A DNA stretch of 64,000 bases from Nereocystis luetkeana (GCA_031213475.1 JARUPZ010000003.1:13459580-13523579); one strand, 5' to 3'; counted from the first letter of the stretch, positions 1 through 13,300 are shown. A program made the numbers and translations. Notes: generated by a model not told the origin, from the letters alone.

Positions 1-283
1 GGAATCTCGCCGCTTCGAACCCAAGATCGGCCTGAGTTTTTCTCAAGCCGATGTTGGCCCAACATCGGCCCCAGATTTGCTTTTTTCGGGCTTTTCCGAA
101 AGTTAGGAACTTTTTTTTTTTTTTAGGTGGCCCATAGGAAGCGTGTTCTGATTTTTTTTGGCGGGTGTCTTTGAATTCAAACTTTTAATCGCAACTTCGG
201 GCTGCAAATCTGGGACCGATGTTGGGCCAACATCGGCTTGAGAAAAACTCAGGCCGATCTTTGGTTCGAAGCGGCGAGATTCC
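1..283. mobile_element. Inverted-repeat (MITE-like) element, left end possibly outside window
   Basis: Bases 1-80 are nearly perfectly the reverse complement of 204-283, with two or three mismatches over about 80 bp. The centre, about 120 bp, is AT-rich and has no coding sense. The two arms would fold into a long hairpin. The right arm stops pairing at or just beyond the window edge, so the true left end and any target duplication cannot be read. The open frames crossing it are shadows of the inverted repeat. Confidence 0.75.
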
Positions 284-1001
284 GAGTCCTCGACAGACAT
301 CGATCAACAAAACCAACGATTGCGTTATGAATTCTGAACGGAGTGCGCTCGTTAGGGGCTCCGACCCACCCTAAGGTCACCGTCTTCACACCATGGCCGG
401 TGCCATGTGGCGGGAGCTGACCAGGCGTATGATAAAATAAAAATTGGCCGCTGGTTTGCACAAAACAGAAGACAAAACTTCTCCATCCGTCTCGAATGGC
501 AAAAAATAGAGTTTTTTTCAGGTTTGGGAGGATACCGTACGACGCCGCCGGCAAGCTCTCGCGCCCTAGACCATGGATCCACCTGATATCTTCAAGGCCG
601 TCATCTATATTCGTTGGCCTTGCCAGATACCGAGCGGGTTGGCCGTGGGCTGAGTCTATGTCGAGATCGAGCGTCGATCGTCGCACGAGCTGGTTTCGAT
701 CACCGTGTTGACAATTTGCAACCAGAAAAACACAAATTGCGCCGCCTGCAGCCGTTGGGGGAAAAAAAAAAGAAAAAATCACACATTTTTCTCTTTTTTT
801 TCCCACAGCGGCGGTATGTGAAATTTTTCGGGTGTTTATTTTAAGCAAAATATTTGAAAAAAAACTTTTGGACTTCGCGTTTCCAGTGGCATAGGTCTTG
901 GGGGAGATTGTTTTTCAGTATTTTCCCGAAATTTCGATACCAAAAAAATACCGAAATTTCGGGTACATACTGAAAAATAACTAAAAAACAGCCCTCGGTA
1001 A
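284..1001. other. No gene recognised; short AT-rich hairpins
   Basis: Both strands carry open frames here, but none shows a recognisable family. The longest, on the minus strand from 848 to 249, crosses homopolymers and the preceding inverted repeat. At about 915-985 an imperfect hairpin is built around CCGAAATTTCG; similar sequence recurs near 4725-4795 inside another inverted-repeat element. I see no RNA gene or splice-supported exon. Confidence 0.4.
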
Positions 1002-1090
1002 CCCCTTTAAAACCGCAGTCCCGTTTTGGGGACAATCCACTCAAATTTCAAGTACTTTGTCCCCAAATCGGGACTGCGGTTCTAAAGGGG
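1002..1090. mobile_element. TTAA-type hairpin MITE, copy 1 (degenerate flanks)
   Basis: An 89-bp near-palindrome. Its arms contain CGCAGTCCCGTTTTGGGGAC and the complement, separated by a short spacer. It belongs to the family best preserved at 9656-9745, 14626-14715, 33576-33664 and 45463-45551. Here the flanking tetranucleotides are GTAA and TTGA, one substitution each from the TTAA seen at intact copies. Confidence 0.7.
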
Positions 1091-1639
1091 TTGAGATCGC
1101 GAGCTTTATTTTTGCCAATCCGCCGTAGGATGAATAAAAAAGAAGTAGAGTGTAATTTTGATGGGACGGACCCATATGAATCAGGGATGGCCGTAACGGC
1201 GTAAACGTGTAAACGTGATTACGCGTGGCCAAGTTGGCCTGGTCGTTAAAGGCAAACTTGTCCCCACGGCCTCTAAACAAAAACCGCCTTCTGAGTAGGT
1301 GGAAATCCAATATGTATCCCCTCTGGTATACAATACACGTATTATTCTCGTTGGTTTACTTGCCATCGGACAAAGTTATTTTGTTATTTTGAAGTGCTTG
1401 TTCCAATCACACCATCCGGATATTGAAGGAACCCGGAATCCAATGACTTCAGACATGGATGATACCGTTCAGACCTGAACACTTGACGACATTGACCGAA
1501 AAGGTGGACCCCCGTATGATCTCTACTGCGATCAATCACTTCTACTCCCTTTACCCCATTTTCCCCGCAATTTCCGCCACCCCCCCTGCCCCTGCTACCC
1601 TGCCACCGCTGCTGTGCAAGAGGCAAGTCCCCTCTCACT

Positions 1640-2140
1640 AAATTTCTTAAAAATAGCGTCGAACGACAATCCGCTGCCCAAATAAATGGTCGGGTAGTGA
1701 CTGCTGCGCGTAGGTCTCAATGCGCCGAAGGTTGTCATCTCCCACCGCAAGAGCCAAGCCCTCCCCCCTACGTACGTCCAAAAAATGGATCGAACGACAG
1801 TCCGCTGTCCAAATAAATGGCCGGGAAATGTCCGCTGCGCGTATGTTTCAACGCGAATATGGTTGTGCGGTGTAACTGCCTCAATTACAGGAGGAACTCC
1901 CCGCCGTTCTGGTTTGTCTTCGGCGCTATTCCCTCTCCACCTATTTCCCCCCAACTGGTAGTACCCCCGCTCTTGCCCCTCCTTACCCTCCCATATCCCA
2001 CCGCAAGGGCCAAGCCCTCCCCTCTGCGTACTCCCAAAGAAGTACCAGGTATCGAGCAACAGTCCGCTGTCCGAGCAAATGGCTGGGTGACGACTTCTTG
2101 CGTATGTTTCAACACGCCTGAAGGTTGTGCGGTGTAGCCG
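1640..2140 (+). repeat. Degenerate tandem repeat, three units
   Basis: A unit containing CAGTCCGCTGTCC and then a GTATGTTTCAACGC-like stretch recurs at about 1655, 1795 and 2055. Each later unit is preceded by a block reading CCACCGCAAG(A/G)GCCAAGCCC. The third unit carries TACCAGGTA (2043-2051) where the other two have a short AT-rich junction. No coding function is apparent. Confidence 0.65.
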
Positions 2141-3224
2141 TCCAGAGTCTACCCGCCGTCCTGACCTCTCTGTATCTGTGCCCTATGCAGCCCCCCCCCC
2201 CCCCCCCTCAACAAAATATCTGCCCCACCGTACACAAAACCACCCCTAACGGCATGGGTCGCACCACCTGTGATCCCTGCCGTGACGACACAAACGAACA
2301 GCAGGAGGCGCATACAGCCACTTGTTAAAGGCTACCGGCAGCGTCCCTCGTGACATTGCGCTCGGCTTGGACTCACAGTCGGTCACGAGTGCGAGTACTA
2401 TTAAATAGTGCCGAATGTATCACCAGTGTACGGTACGTTTTCCTTGTCGTTGTTTTCCTTCTATTTTTGGTTCCTATTTGAATGCCGGTCGTTGCGGGAG
2501 CTGTGACGTATGGAGCCTTTACGTACGGTCTTGTGATGCGAGTACGAGTATTGCCCCTACAAGCAGTAAATAAAACGTGCTTTCAATACTCACGGCTCAC
2601 GACCACCGGTTTGCACGCAGACAGCAAGAAAGATTCAGGCAGCCAAAAGAAAAACAGGATGAGGCAACGAGGCGTATCGCACGAGTCCACTCTCTTTTCA
2701 ACAGCTGCAGAGTGTGACCGTGCCTACTCTTTATACCAGCCAAACCGATCAGTATGATGCGCAGCGCTCGATCCCACCTGCCGAGTGTATGATACACTGG
2801 ATTGACCCCACCCCGCCCCTCTCCTTCTTATCCGCCACCCCACGTGGTTCGGCCAGCGGTCATTCCTAGCTAGCTGTTTCACTCCACGCTGCGGACTGCG
2901 GGGCAGCTCTCGATCCCCGAAGACAGTCCCCGCTTCGCCAACCCAGCCCAACCCACCTGCCAGGTTCGGCCACCTTTTGACGAAGTGCTCCCTCTCCCTC
3001 ACTGACTTTGCTTTCTTTCGACCCCATTAACCCCTCGCGACCTCTCTTGCTCCGTGACCACCGACCACCCTTCCCCCCTCTCTCTTCTCCTCCAACCCAC
3101 CTGGGCCAGACCGTCCTCCTTTCCTCGTGTTTTTCTCCACGCTGCCCCACGCACCCAACTCAAAGCCACCCCCCTGACCTCAAGTGGTTCTCAGTAGGAT
3201 GCATGCCTCTGGAAGGTGGCCACA

Positions 3225-3490
3225 CCGCAAAAAAACGTAGCTCATTGAAGCTGTTATCCATGTGCAAGTCCGCCTCACAAGCTCTTTTTTTATAGTAGAG
3301 GATGCAGCTCACCCTTTATGCGACTTGCCGAACACCTCATGGCGCTTCGCGCTTGGTGCAATGAGCAATGTCTGCCTGGTGGGTGAAAACCCGATGTGCT
3401 CCGTCCCGGCATTGTAGGGATGCGAGGGTCTATAGTCATACGACTACGGCCATGCATGAGATCGAGTACCCCCCCCCCCCCCCCCCTCCC
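3225..3490 (+). repeat. 5'-truncated copy of a ~520-bp dispersed repeat, with poly(C) end
   Basis: This matches the 3' half of the repeat seen full length at 19057-19576, 21367-21896, 43226-43760 and 43783-44310. Shared landmarks are CCTCACAAGC, GATGCAGCTCACCCTT, CTTCGCGCTTGGTGCAA and ACTACGGCCATGCATGAGAT. Like most copies it ends in a long C run (about 3467-3495). Confidence 0.8.
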
Positions 3491-4156
3491 CCCCCGCATC
3501 CACGACCACGACAGCCCGCTGGTGCTACGAAGTTCCGCCGCCTTTGCCCTCTCCCTCACCCCTCTTCTTCTTTGATTTATCTCGATCTCCTCGCGGCCTC
3601 GCGCAGCGGTGCACGGTCACACTGCGGCCCCGACCGGTTCTGCAGCGGGTGCTTTTGGTTTGTTTGCTGGTGCTGCCGTTCCTCTGCTACGCCGCCGCCT
3701 CTGCCGCTTGTTTTAACAGTATGAAAAGTACACACGTGTCGATTTTGGTTATTGTTTTATCCCAATTTGTCCCCTTTTTCAGTTTCCTTTCTCGCAGGCT
3801 GCGCTAGCCTGAGCTCTCGACGGGGACATACGCCTTCACGACGCGCGTCCGCGCCACCCCGCCGGCGCTGTTGATGTTGTTCAGCGGTGTCGTCGCTGAC
3901 CCCATTATTAATTATAGTTGATGTTGAAACCTGTCCTGTGAGAACTGTGGCTACAGATCATATACACGCATTGACAGCAGTACAGGGTATACATTTTTGA
4001 TGATGTTCTGAGTGTTGCACCGGCGACACGGAGTTCCAGCGCTAAATACGACTTATTCCGGGGACACGCCTTTTTCACCCCCGGGGGGATAACTGTAAAA
4101 CAATCCTTTGCGGTTGACCAAATAACGCGTAAAAATATCAAAATGCTGTTTTCCCG

Positions 4157-4826
4157 TAATTAGGGTCGATCTTAACGACACGTATTGTTTTTCGTTTTTT
4201 CTTGAAATTTCGGCATTTCACCAAATTCAGCGAGGGTTGAATCTTGTCGAGTAAGTGCCTCCGTTGGCTCGGGAAATAATCGTCCACCCGGCACAGAATC
4301 AACCCTACAGCAGCTGCGCTCGCGGAACCCATGCGTGCGGTGGCCCCACAGTCATCGGCCTGACTCGTACGCAGGTGCGGGTGCCTTGGGGAGTGAAATC
4401 CATCACCAACTCGTCACGCAACAACGCCCAACGCTTGCCCAAAGCGACAAAGTCTCAGCTATTGCCGTCACCGAGCTCAGTCGGTCGGCCACCTCGGTGC
4501 GGTCACCTTGTGAACTCGGCCACGAGAGCCCAGAAAGCTATTGCGCCTTCTGCGTTTGGCCATGACTTGCGAATGACCTTAGGAACGACCCCTGTCAGCT
4601 CTGTGCGCTCGCGAGTGGTGGCACAGCTCGAGCGGTGGGGTTGCCCGATCCTCTACGGCCTTGTACCTAAATTTCCTGAAAACCCCTGAAAACTTCGAGG
4701 CGACTTTTTTGGGGGGTAACATTTTTCGGCTTTTCCCGAAAATATTTCGGGAAAATACCAAAATTTCAGGGAAATACCGAAAAAAACTGAAAAACACTCG
4801 TCGTTAAGATCGACCCTTGCGCGTAA
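4157..4826. mobile_element. Decayed DNA transposon with inverted termini
   Basis: The 18-bp sequence AGGGTCGATCTTAACGAC at about 4165-4182 recurs inverted at 4801-4818, and weaker similarity extends inward for about 40 bp. The interior (4255-4680) has higher GC. Read on the minus strand it gives coding-like stretches (for example ...LGKRWALLRDELVMDF...) broken by stops and frame changes, as expected for a decayed element protein. I cannot name the family. Confidence 0.5.
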
Positions 4827-5524
4827 GTTATTGGTCGACATGGACGTAATGGCCATCCCGGATACGACTAGCATAGCGTGCAGAAGACTTTCTCTGCACG
4901 AGGCTCCCAGTGATACTTTGTTCGATTTCGCGTGGATGGTTACCACAGCCAACACTACATACAGTGTGTGAGTACGAGTACCATGGGAGGCATATATGTC
5001 GACTCGTAGCCTAGGATCTCTACGTTTCTGTGTGTGGTGTAGCAGTAGAGTCTATCCTACAACGCACTCGTACTAAAATAGTGCTGACGGGCTGACCCCG
5101 CTTCCTGTTGGCTTCGTGCGAATCCATCCCATCACTAGTCCACGGTCTCGAAGAGGCCGTCCTTGGCACGCACCACACGGGGTTTGTCAGCGGGGCGATG
5201 AGCGGAGCGGGGCGGGGCGGGGCTACTCCCCGACCCGCTCCCCGCGGCCCCGCCCATGAGTGTGTGATGTATGGCAGGCTGTATGTCCCATTTTTTAGCT
5301 AGTTTGTACGTCTGGTGGTGGTATGAAAACTGAAGCACAGGCTCATATAGGCCTAGATGCATGTTTTTTTTAGCGGGGTGGGGCGCAGGTCGGGTCGGGG
5401 CTGCACCCCGACCCGCTCCCCGCCGCCGCCGCCGCCGCGCCTGCCTGTCAGTGTGACGTGCGGTGGCGTACGTGGGCTATGGCAGTTGACATAGCAGGTA
5501 CATAAGTTGGACAGCTCATGTGGT

Positions 5525-6478
5525 CGACCATGGTATATACCATGGTCGGCCATGGGACAATCCACGGACGCTCGCCATGGACTGACCCATGGCATCGCTC
5601 ATGGATAACCCGTGGGGTACGTGACGTGTAACTACGGTGTGCGTCATGGTTGACCCCGCGGACTGACCCATTGTCGATGCGTCGATGCCATGGCTTCACC
5701 ATGGAACACACCACGGCATGCCCCACGGTTAGGGTCAGGGCTAGGCTATAACTTGTCCATGGAACACCCCATGGGTCGCACTCTATGTTTAACCATCCGT
5801 GGAATGGTACCATGGTATACACCATGGGAAACACCATGAGGTTTTCCATACCATGGGCGACTGCGTGATGTATACCATGGAATGTCATGGTGTATACCAT
5901 GATGTCATGACAGTTCCCTTGGTGTGCCGAACTACCATGGGGTGTCCCACGGGCTCTCCCTATTAGATATTTACTATTAACAATAGCCCGTGATATGTGT
6001 CCTGGGGCAACGTCGGACAGCCCACCTGATGTGTCCGTGGAACAACCCATGGGAACGTCCATGAGGTGTGTCCCACGAACGCCACCATAAATATACCACG
6101 GCGTATCCGATGGACGGTAATACTACACGGAATGTGCCATGGTACACGTACCATGGAGTCAACCATGGTACATGCCATAACGTTTTCCATTGAACGTGCC
6201 ATGGGTGACCATGGCATGTACCAGGTACCCTATACCAGGTTTTGTTTTTTTTGGTGTGGGTTCACCCATGGACGAAATGTCCACGCTGGCATCGTCGGGC
6301 ACCATGGAATAAACCATGCCCTCGTCCATGGTACACCACCACGATGAATGTCATGGCGCACACCAATGACCCATGGGATGCGCCGTGTTACATTCCATGG
6401 GGCACGTTTTTCCCATGGGTTGCACCATGATATATGCCATGGTCGACCATGGTTAGACCCGTGGACGCGTCCATGGCC
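5525..6478. repeat. CCATGG-dense degenerate satellite
   Basis: About thirty copies of the palindrome CCATGG, plus many one-base variants, lie within about 950 bp at irregular 8-50 bp spacing. They are often paired as CCATGGTATACACCATGG. Outside this block the hexamer is rare. The open frames across it are by-products of the repeat. It lies upstream of the first recognised sulfatase exon. Confidence 0.85.
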
Positions 6479-6943
6479 TGTCCAACAAATGTAGGTATAC
6501 TGCCACTTATCTCACATTCAGGTGATGGATACTGCGGCTGCTGTGAATACGTGGATACTGGTGGCAATACTCACGTACTTGAATTTTTCGACGAAGCCTA
6601 AATGCAGCGGCGAAGTGGCAAGTAAAACTAAAACTTTGCATAGCGTCGCGCTGCTCCCGCCCGGTCCTTGTTCCACCCTGACCTGGGGCCTCCAAACTGA
6701 CCCTGGTCATACCAATGACCGCCGCATGGACCTGGTTAGGACACCTCTTTTTTGTTGCACTACACGAGTTTGAAGCAGCAGCTACCGACCCAGGCTAGTT
6801 TTTTTCGTTCGGTAAGGGTCCGCTCCTGCCCTCGGGTTTAGGATTTCCCTTCAAAATCTCAGACTGACTTTTCTTTTAGTGCCCGTTGTCTTCGTCTTGT
6901 AGAGGTGTCCTGAACCGCTTGTACAGACTTCAGTGCTCGTACA

Positions 6944-7157
6944 GCAGTACGATGTACCTGGTAGGGTGACACCAAAAAAGCACCATTAGCAGTACGATGT
7001 ACCTGGTAGGGTGACACCAAAAAAGCACCATTCGATGCGGGCAATTCGACGGGTGCCCAGAGTGCTGACTGGATACGTGGAGAGGTGGGCATAGATGGTA
7101 CGGGGGAGTAGTATTGATACGTGGAGAGGTGGGTATAGATGGTACGGGGGAGTATTG
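6944..7157 (+). repeat. Two adjacent local tandem duplications (45 bp and 44 bp)
   Basis: 6944-6988 is duplicated exactly as 6989-7032 (44 of 45 bp). 7072-7115 is duplicated as 7116-7157 with a few changes. The first pair carries TACCTGGTA at 6955 and 7010, so that motif was present before the duplication. The near identity indicates that the duplications are recent. Confidence 0.85.
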
Positions 7158-7378
7158 TTGGTGATTGGTGCACCCCCCCCTCAACCTCGGGCTGGACTCA
7201 TAAAAACAGAAAATAAAAATAAAAAACTATTGTGCGTTTGGTGTAATCCTGCAGTCTTCTAACCGCGGAGCCGCCTACTCTGGCTCCTGTGTTCTCTCGT
7301 CGCTCGCGTCTTCCTCCTTGTTTTCCCCTCGTCCTCCTCCTGATGCTGCCCCTGGACGCACGAATGACCCAAAAAAAG

Positions 7379-10300
7379 GCGTCCCTGATGACCGGACGAG
7401 ACTCGTTCCGCACGGGGATGCAGTTTGAGGAGCTCGACAACTCCATGCCGTGGGGGGTACCCCTTGACGAGGTTACCATTGCGGAGCGTTTCAAGTCCGC
7501 CGGGTACGCCACGCACATGGTGAGTACCATGCTGAATATCACACGCCTCGCGGCCTTCAGGGAAACCCGTGTCCCTTGCCGCTCGTGCTTCGCCTTAAGG
7601 CCACCAGTCGGGTTTTTCCCCCCCTCCCCAATCTCTCTTTTTTGTGTTGTATTATGCCTTGTAGGTTTTAGATTGGGCTTGTTTTCCCCCGTTCCCCATT
7701 CTTTTCGTCCAGGTTAGAATGGTATTTTTCTTGGCTTTGGCAAGTTGAGGGTGATTTCGTTAATCCGTAAGCCAAATACGTAAAAAGCCCAAAAACGCGC
7801 TGCGAGAAACCAGAATCAGTGCGGAATATTGTAGCCCCGTGCGTTGTGCAAGGAGTTTCCCCACACCTGCTACGAGCAGTTTTTTTTTTTTTTTTTTTTT
7901 TTTCAAATTTCTTCCCAACTATTGTGTTTCGCCCCTTTTTTTGTCTCTCTCCTTTATATAGCCGCAACTCGCGTCCGGGGTCACATAGCAGGGTCTCCTC
8001 CCCTCTCCCCCCTGACGTTGGTGCCTTTGCTTTTGTTTTCGCGAAATAAGACTTCTTAACCCGTCGACTCGCAGATCCTTAGAAACACAGTAAACACAAC
8101 GAAGTCTGCGTGGAACACCTGCGGCCAAGCGTGGTTTGCCCGCAAGCCGCAACAGCGACCTAAAGCCGTGAAACCGAGCACCGCCATTTATGTGGTGTCT
8201 CGGAGGTAAGAAGAGCGCTATATGCTGAAAAAATGCCGTCATCGGCAGGCAGATGAAGGGGTCGGCCCGCTGTTTCGGTGTCCGGTAGGTGGTTTTGGTT
8301 TTATCTTAACGCTTATCAAAAAGCCGGAACATGTATCAAAAACGTGTCGTGATACCCCAGCACGTTTGAGAGACCCGAAGCTCGTGGAAAAAGGAGGTAC
8401 GTAGGGTGATTCGGCTGGTGTGACGATGCAAAAGATGTGTCGCATCCTGGTCACACCTGAGATCCGGGACATACATATTTTGTTTTCGATGCTGCGTGAT
8501 ATAATATCACTTCTGACCAAGGGCCTGAAACCTGAGCTCTACGTGTGCACAAACGCTGTGTTTTTCGTGCTCCACCGCGTTGTGCGCGGGACTGTCGCCA
8601 AGAGTTCCTTCTTTTTTTGGAAACCCGTGACTCGATCGTCAACTTAAACCTTGAATCAGGAAGAGCTTCACGGGACCATGTTAACAAATGCGTTTTCTTT
8701 TGGAAACTCGTGGTCCGTGACTCGATTTCTCAACTAAAAATCGGAAGGACCCCCAAAATCTACAAGGGGGATCTGTCACCAAAATCCATGTTCTTTTGGA
8801 AACCCGTGACCCATGACTCCATCATGAACTTGAAATAGGAGGAAATTTCGAAGTATAAAATTCGCCCCCACTATATCAATACAAAACTTGGACGTCACAG
8901 CTCCGAACCCGTGCCCTTAGGCGTAACAGTAGTAGTAGAGCCTATCACTTATTCGGGAAAATGGTCCGTACAGCTGCCCTCAGGCAAAAGGTCGTAAGGC
9001 CCTTGCCGGCCACAAAAAAGCCGGCAAGGATGGCCTACTTTTATCGGTCAGGAGACTAAAACCTCCATCGGAACACGGTATAGATCGACACTACTGCTGC
9101 GGCTCGCTGTCTGCAGCCTGCAGCACGTCCCCCCTCCTGCCTCTCCCCCACCCATCCCCCCCCGACACCCGCATTGGGGGCCCCGCATGACAAGCGTCTG
9201 AACTTTTTTTGTTTGTTTTACACGTGAGGGCAGATCGGCAAATGGAATCTGGGAATGTCCTCGGAAGACTATTACCCGTTCAACAGGGGTTTCGACACCT
9301 TTCTAGGCTACATGGGCCCGGAGGAGTCCTATTACAATCATAACAGGTGATGAACGCAACAGTAAGTAGTAGCTGGTATACTTTACATACTGCAGACTCT
9401 GCACGCGAGCTTCGAATACATCAGTACTAGTAGGGTAGCTCGTGACAGCCCTTAAGAAATGGGGGATTCAGATTTGTTGTGCTCGATTTTTGTATACCTT
9501 GCGAATAAAAAAGCAATGTGTTGTACACTCTTCGTTCGTGTAGGGCACACCTTGCCCCATTTAGGAATTTGACCCTGGTGGCCTAAAACAGGCTGAAGAC
9601 TTCCTTATGTGAGGGTCGCGTACTCTACCCGAGGGCATTTTTTAGGTGTCCTTAACCCTTTTAGGACCCCAGTTCCATTTTGGGGACAAACTACTTACAG
9701 TTTGAGTACTCTGTCCCCACATATGGTTGTGCGGTGCTATAAGGGTTAATTACCTACTAGTAAAAATATCCTCCACTAAAGTGCTGCTATTTTTGTATCA
9801 GGATTGTAGGCTGTTGTCTTTTTACTCGCTTTGCACCCTCGCCCTGCGTTTTTTCCACGCACGAGTCCGATTTGCTGTGCTTTGTTTCTCTGTTTCCTGG
9901 TCTGCTCGTCCACGTGTTTGCCGTTTTGCTCACTGGTTACTTGGCTTTCGGCTTACTCGCAACAGAGTACTGGCTTGTTCGCTTTGCTTACTTGCGCACT
10001 TGCTTTGCCCTCTCCCTGGCTTTGCTGACTTGCTTCCTGGCGTAGACTTGCTGGCTTGCTGTGCTTTACTGGCACACTGACGTGTTTAGTTGCGTACGGC
10101 AAATATAAAGCTGGTATAGACACGAGGTATAGCACCAGGTACTATGTTATGGCAGTCTAATACATCAGTTGTGGTCCTCTATAGTGCCGGTATGCGCCAG
10201 CCCACAAGACCGGTACAGAAACTCCACACTCGTTAATCCCAAATGTGCCAAGCGATTTCACAGACACTGTTTTATAGCGGGCAACTGGCACTATAGAAGG

Positions 10301-13300
10301 ACCATCGGTTTACTTTCTTGCTTACTTCGTTCACTTGTTCCATCCCATCTCGACCGCTTCGACCCGGCGCAACATTCGATTCGTACAAGATCTGAGACGT
10401 ATACGTACAAAGGAGCCGGAGGGGGCAAGACATTTAACGATTTTGGATTCGGAGACAAAGACGGGTACATCGACTACGTCACGAACACGACACGCCAGGT
10501 AGGCGCGTGCTTGCGTTTGTTCGTTCGTGCGGTCATCCTCATTTTTCTTATCAACGATTTTACTTCCACCTCGAAAAAGCAACAACACGTTGGTGACGAG
10601 CCATGCGTGATTCGTGACACACACGGAAACAGCTGCTACTGCTGCTGCTGCTGCTGCTGCGCTATGCAATCTGAAAATTAGCTTAGTTTAGGTCAGGGCC
10701 AAAATTCTTGTTCGAGGAAAACAAATCCTATTTTCGGGCCAGTATACCAGGCAGGCCCCAGCCCGTATGCGAGGCGGGGGGTGTCCTGCGTACATTATGT
10801 TCGGTTATGCCAAAAGGAGATTCACATGTCGTGTAAACTTTGAAGCCACAAGTTATGTGACTCCCGATTTCGTAAGTGCTGTCGGGTAGTCCCCTGTAGC
10901 TGAGTTGACACAAAGCCGACGGCACGGCTTGTGAAGCTACTGCTGTTGCAGGAGGATTTGTTGTGGGTTGATAGCGGCACATTTTGTTCTTGCCGGAATA
11001 CAAACCATATACCAGTGTGTTGGTGTTGTTGTTGCTGCTGCCGCTGTTGGTGTTGTTGTAGTCTTCGTCGTCGTTGTCAGCATCGCATTATTGCGGGGGG
11101 GCATAATATATAGGACCAAATATTGTAGGTAAAATTAGCCAAATATATAGGTTTTTGTGTGTGCCGTAGGTCCTATTTAATATGCCCCCCCCCCCCGTAA
11201 TAGCTCATTGCCTCAACCCTTGAAGGACTGCAGTCCCGTTTTAAGTACAAACCACTCAAATTCCAAGTAATTTGTCCCCAATTGTCCCCAAAACGGGACT
11301 GCGGTCCTAAAAGGGCTACAAGAGAGTCTACAGCATCCCGATAATCGAAATGCCTGGCCATATCGTGCCCTGAGATTATCACAAGGAGTATAGGACATCA
11401 CATCAACGATAACAACTGCGGCCGATGTGTTGTCGTAGGGTCCGGAGCTCAAGGGAGTCTACAGCACCACCTTGACCGGCGATCGAGCCATCGAAGTCGC
11501 CAAGGAACACCAGGCTGCAAACGAGGCTGCTGGCACCGACGACCCTCTCTTCATGTACTTGGCGTTTCAGGTGTGTTTGGCCTCCTTGATGTGAAAACGT
11601 TGGTGGTGGTTGTAGTGGTAGTAGTGGTGCTGTTGGTGGTGGTGTTCGTGCTGCTGGTGGTGGTGATGTTATTGCTGGTGGTGATGGTGGTGGTGTTAAT
11701 GTTTGTGGCAGTGTTGGTGGTAATGTTGGTCGTGGCTGTGTGGCTGTTGTTGTCACATTCACTCATGGCCACAATCTAGTCCGTGGCCGCTAAACCTGCT
11801 CCAATATTTCTGGAGCGGCAAAAAAACAGCCAGGACCATTCCTGTGTCTTACGATGTTCGGACTCGAACGGCAATGCTCAAAGGGGTAAACATGTCGAAA
11901 GAAGGCGACGACTTCACGACGGTTTCAGCATCGTCTACACGAACAGCCAGCCCGGGCTGCTGGGGTGTGTGTCCGAAGCGCAACATGGTGTACCCAGGGA
12001 GATGTGCGACACGCGCGCAGCATGATGGCAAAAAAATGACCACTCTATGGTGCCGGTATGTATGCGCCAGCCAATGATACGGGCACTTCAGCGACAACCA
12101 GCACTACTACTGCGCACACTGCCTCACTGGCTACTTCCATACGTGCCGAGCAATTCACACGCGCTAAGCGGGTAGTCGGCACTACTCAACCTGGCACTAT
12201 AGGGGGACTGCTACTGCTGTGGTTGTGCTGCCGATGCAAGCTCGTCCTGTTATGGGGGAACATAGCATTCAGAGCCAAACACGGTGTGTGGACAGCGAGG
12301 GGATATATGTTTTTTTGGGTCAATCGTGGGTCGTGGGTTCTGCTTACGGCATATTAGCATGTATTCCTATGCCCCGCCCCCCGTGGTATTCGATCGATAA
12401 GACATCAGTTGTCGCTTTTCAGATCGCTACACTTTCAGTCAAGTCTCCGAAAGGTTCACAGGCCGCTCTGTAGTTGGCCATGCATTCTCGCCCGTAAGAC
12501 CCCTTTCGAGTTCGCATTCACTGCTCGTAAAATCTACGACCCACCACAAGATGAGTCTCCGGAAGGAAATACTCCAGGATCGGTGACTTTTTTGTGTTGG
12601 GCGACCGTTTACGACCGACCAAGGCACAGGCGCGTGCTACGATAGGGGTAGTACTTTTTGGCGAAAACGAACCTGGCCGACGGCCTCCTTGGTTAAGGAA
12701 CTCCCCTATAAGGCATGCCTCTTTTATCATTTCGTCATTCGTAATAGACCCCGCCCATGGGATTGGGCACCACGCTTTCATCATAATCAGTTCTCGGGAG
12801 CGGTGCGGAGCTATCCTCAAGCGAGTGAGTAGCCTAGGATAGAAGAAGGCGCACCTCCAGTGTATCGTGGCGTGTGTTCGCAGGCTACGTACTATAGTAC
12901 GCAGAGTGCATGGAGCGTGCGGTATGCAGCAGAAAACAGAAAGGTGAATAGCCATGAGAACCATGCTTGTACATATCATAGGCGTCCTGTATGTACTACT
13001 TGTAGTTCGCCTTTTTGTCTATTGTTCGCTGGTTTTTCCTGGCAGGCCGCCTGCCCACTCTATAGCCGCTGGGTGTAACCGAGGAATGGCTGTTCTCGCA
13101 AGGACCAGCTGCACGACCTATATGATATTTGAAGTACATATAATAACTTGGTACAGACAGCAGTTGTTTTGAAACCCTAACAAGCCTAGTCCCGACCGCC
13201 TGGAATTTTTCTAGGAAAGTCTCTGGGAACTACGACGAAAGTGGGAGTAAATCGACCCTTTTTTCGCAGCCGGACCAAGTCGTAAAACACTGCTGATCAC

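Noticed and set aside
4820..4970. Plus-strand coding-like stretch (DVMAIPDTTSIACRRLSL...) as a sulfatase 5' exon
   Set aside because: No sulfatase motif, no clear acceptor, and it begins in the terminal repeat of the decayed element.
5448..6347. Long open frames over the CCATGG tract on both strands
   Set aside because: They follow the repeat, encode HG/MP-rich low-complexity sequence and have no splice or family support.
7289..7378. Upstream extension of the first sulfatase exon (Met in place of the catalytic Cys)
   Set aside because: The stretch is a pyrimidine-rich intron end whose first AG is at 7377-7378. The apparent MTQKK replacement is more simply read as intron.
9003..9032. GCCGGC hairpin (TTGCCGGCC...AAAAAAGCCGGCAAGG) as a terminator
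   Set aside because: It sits in a eukaryotic intron with no adjacent transcript end. A small palindrome is the simplest reading.
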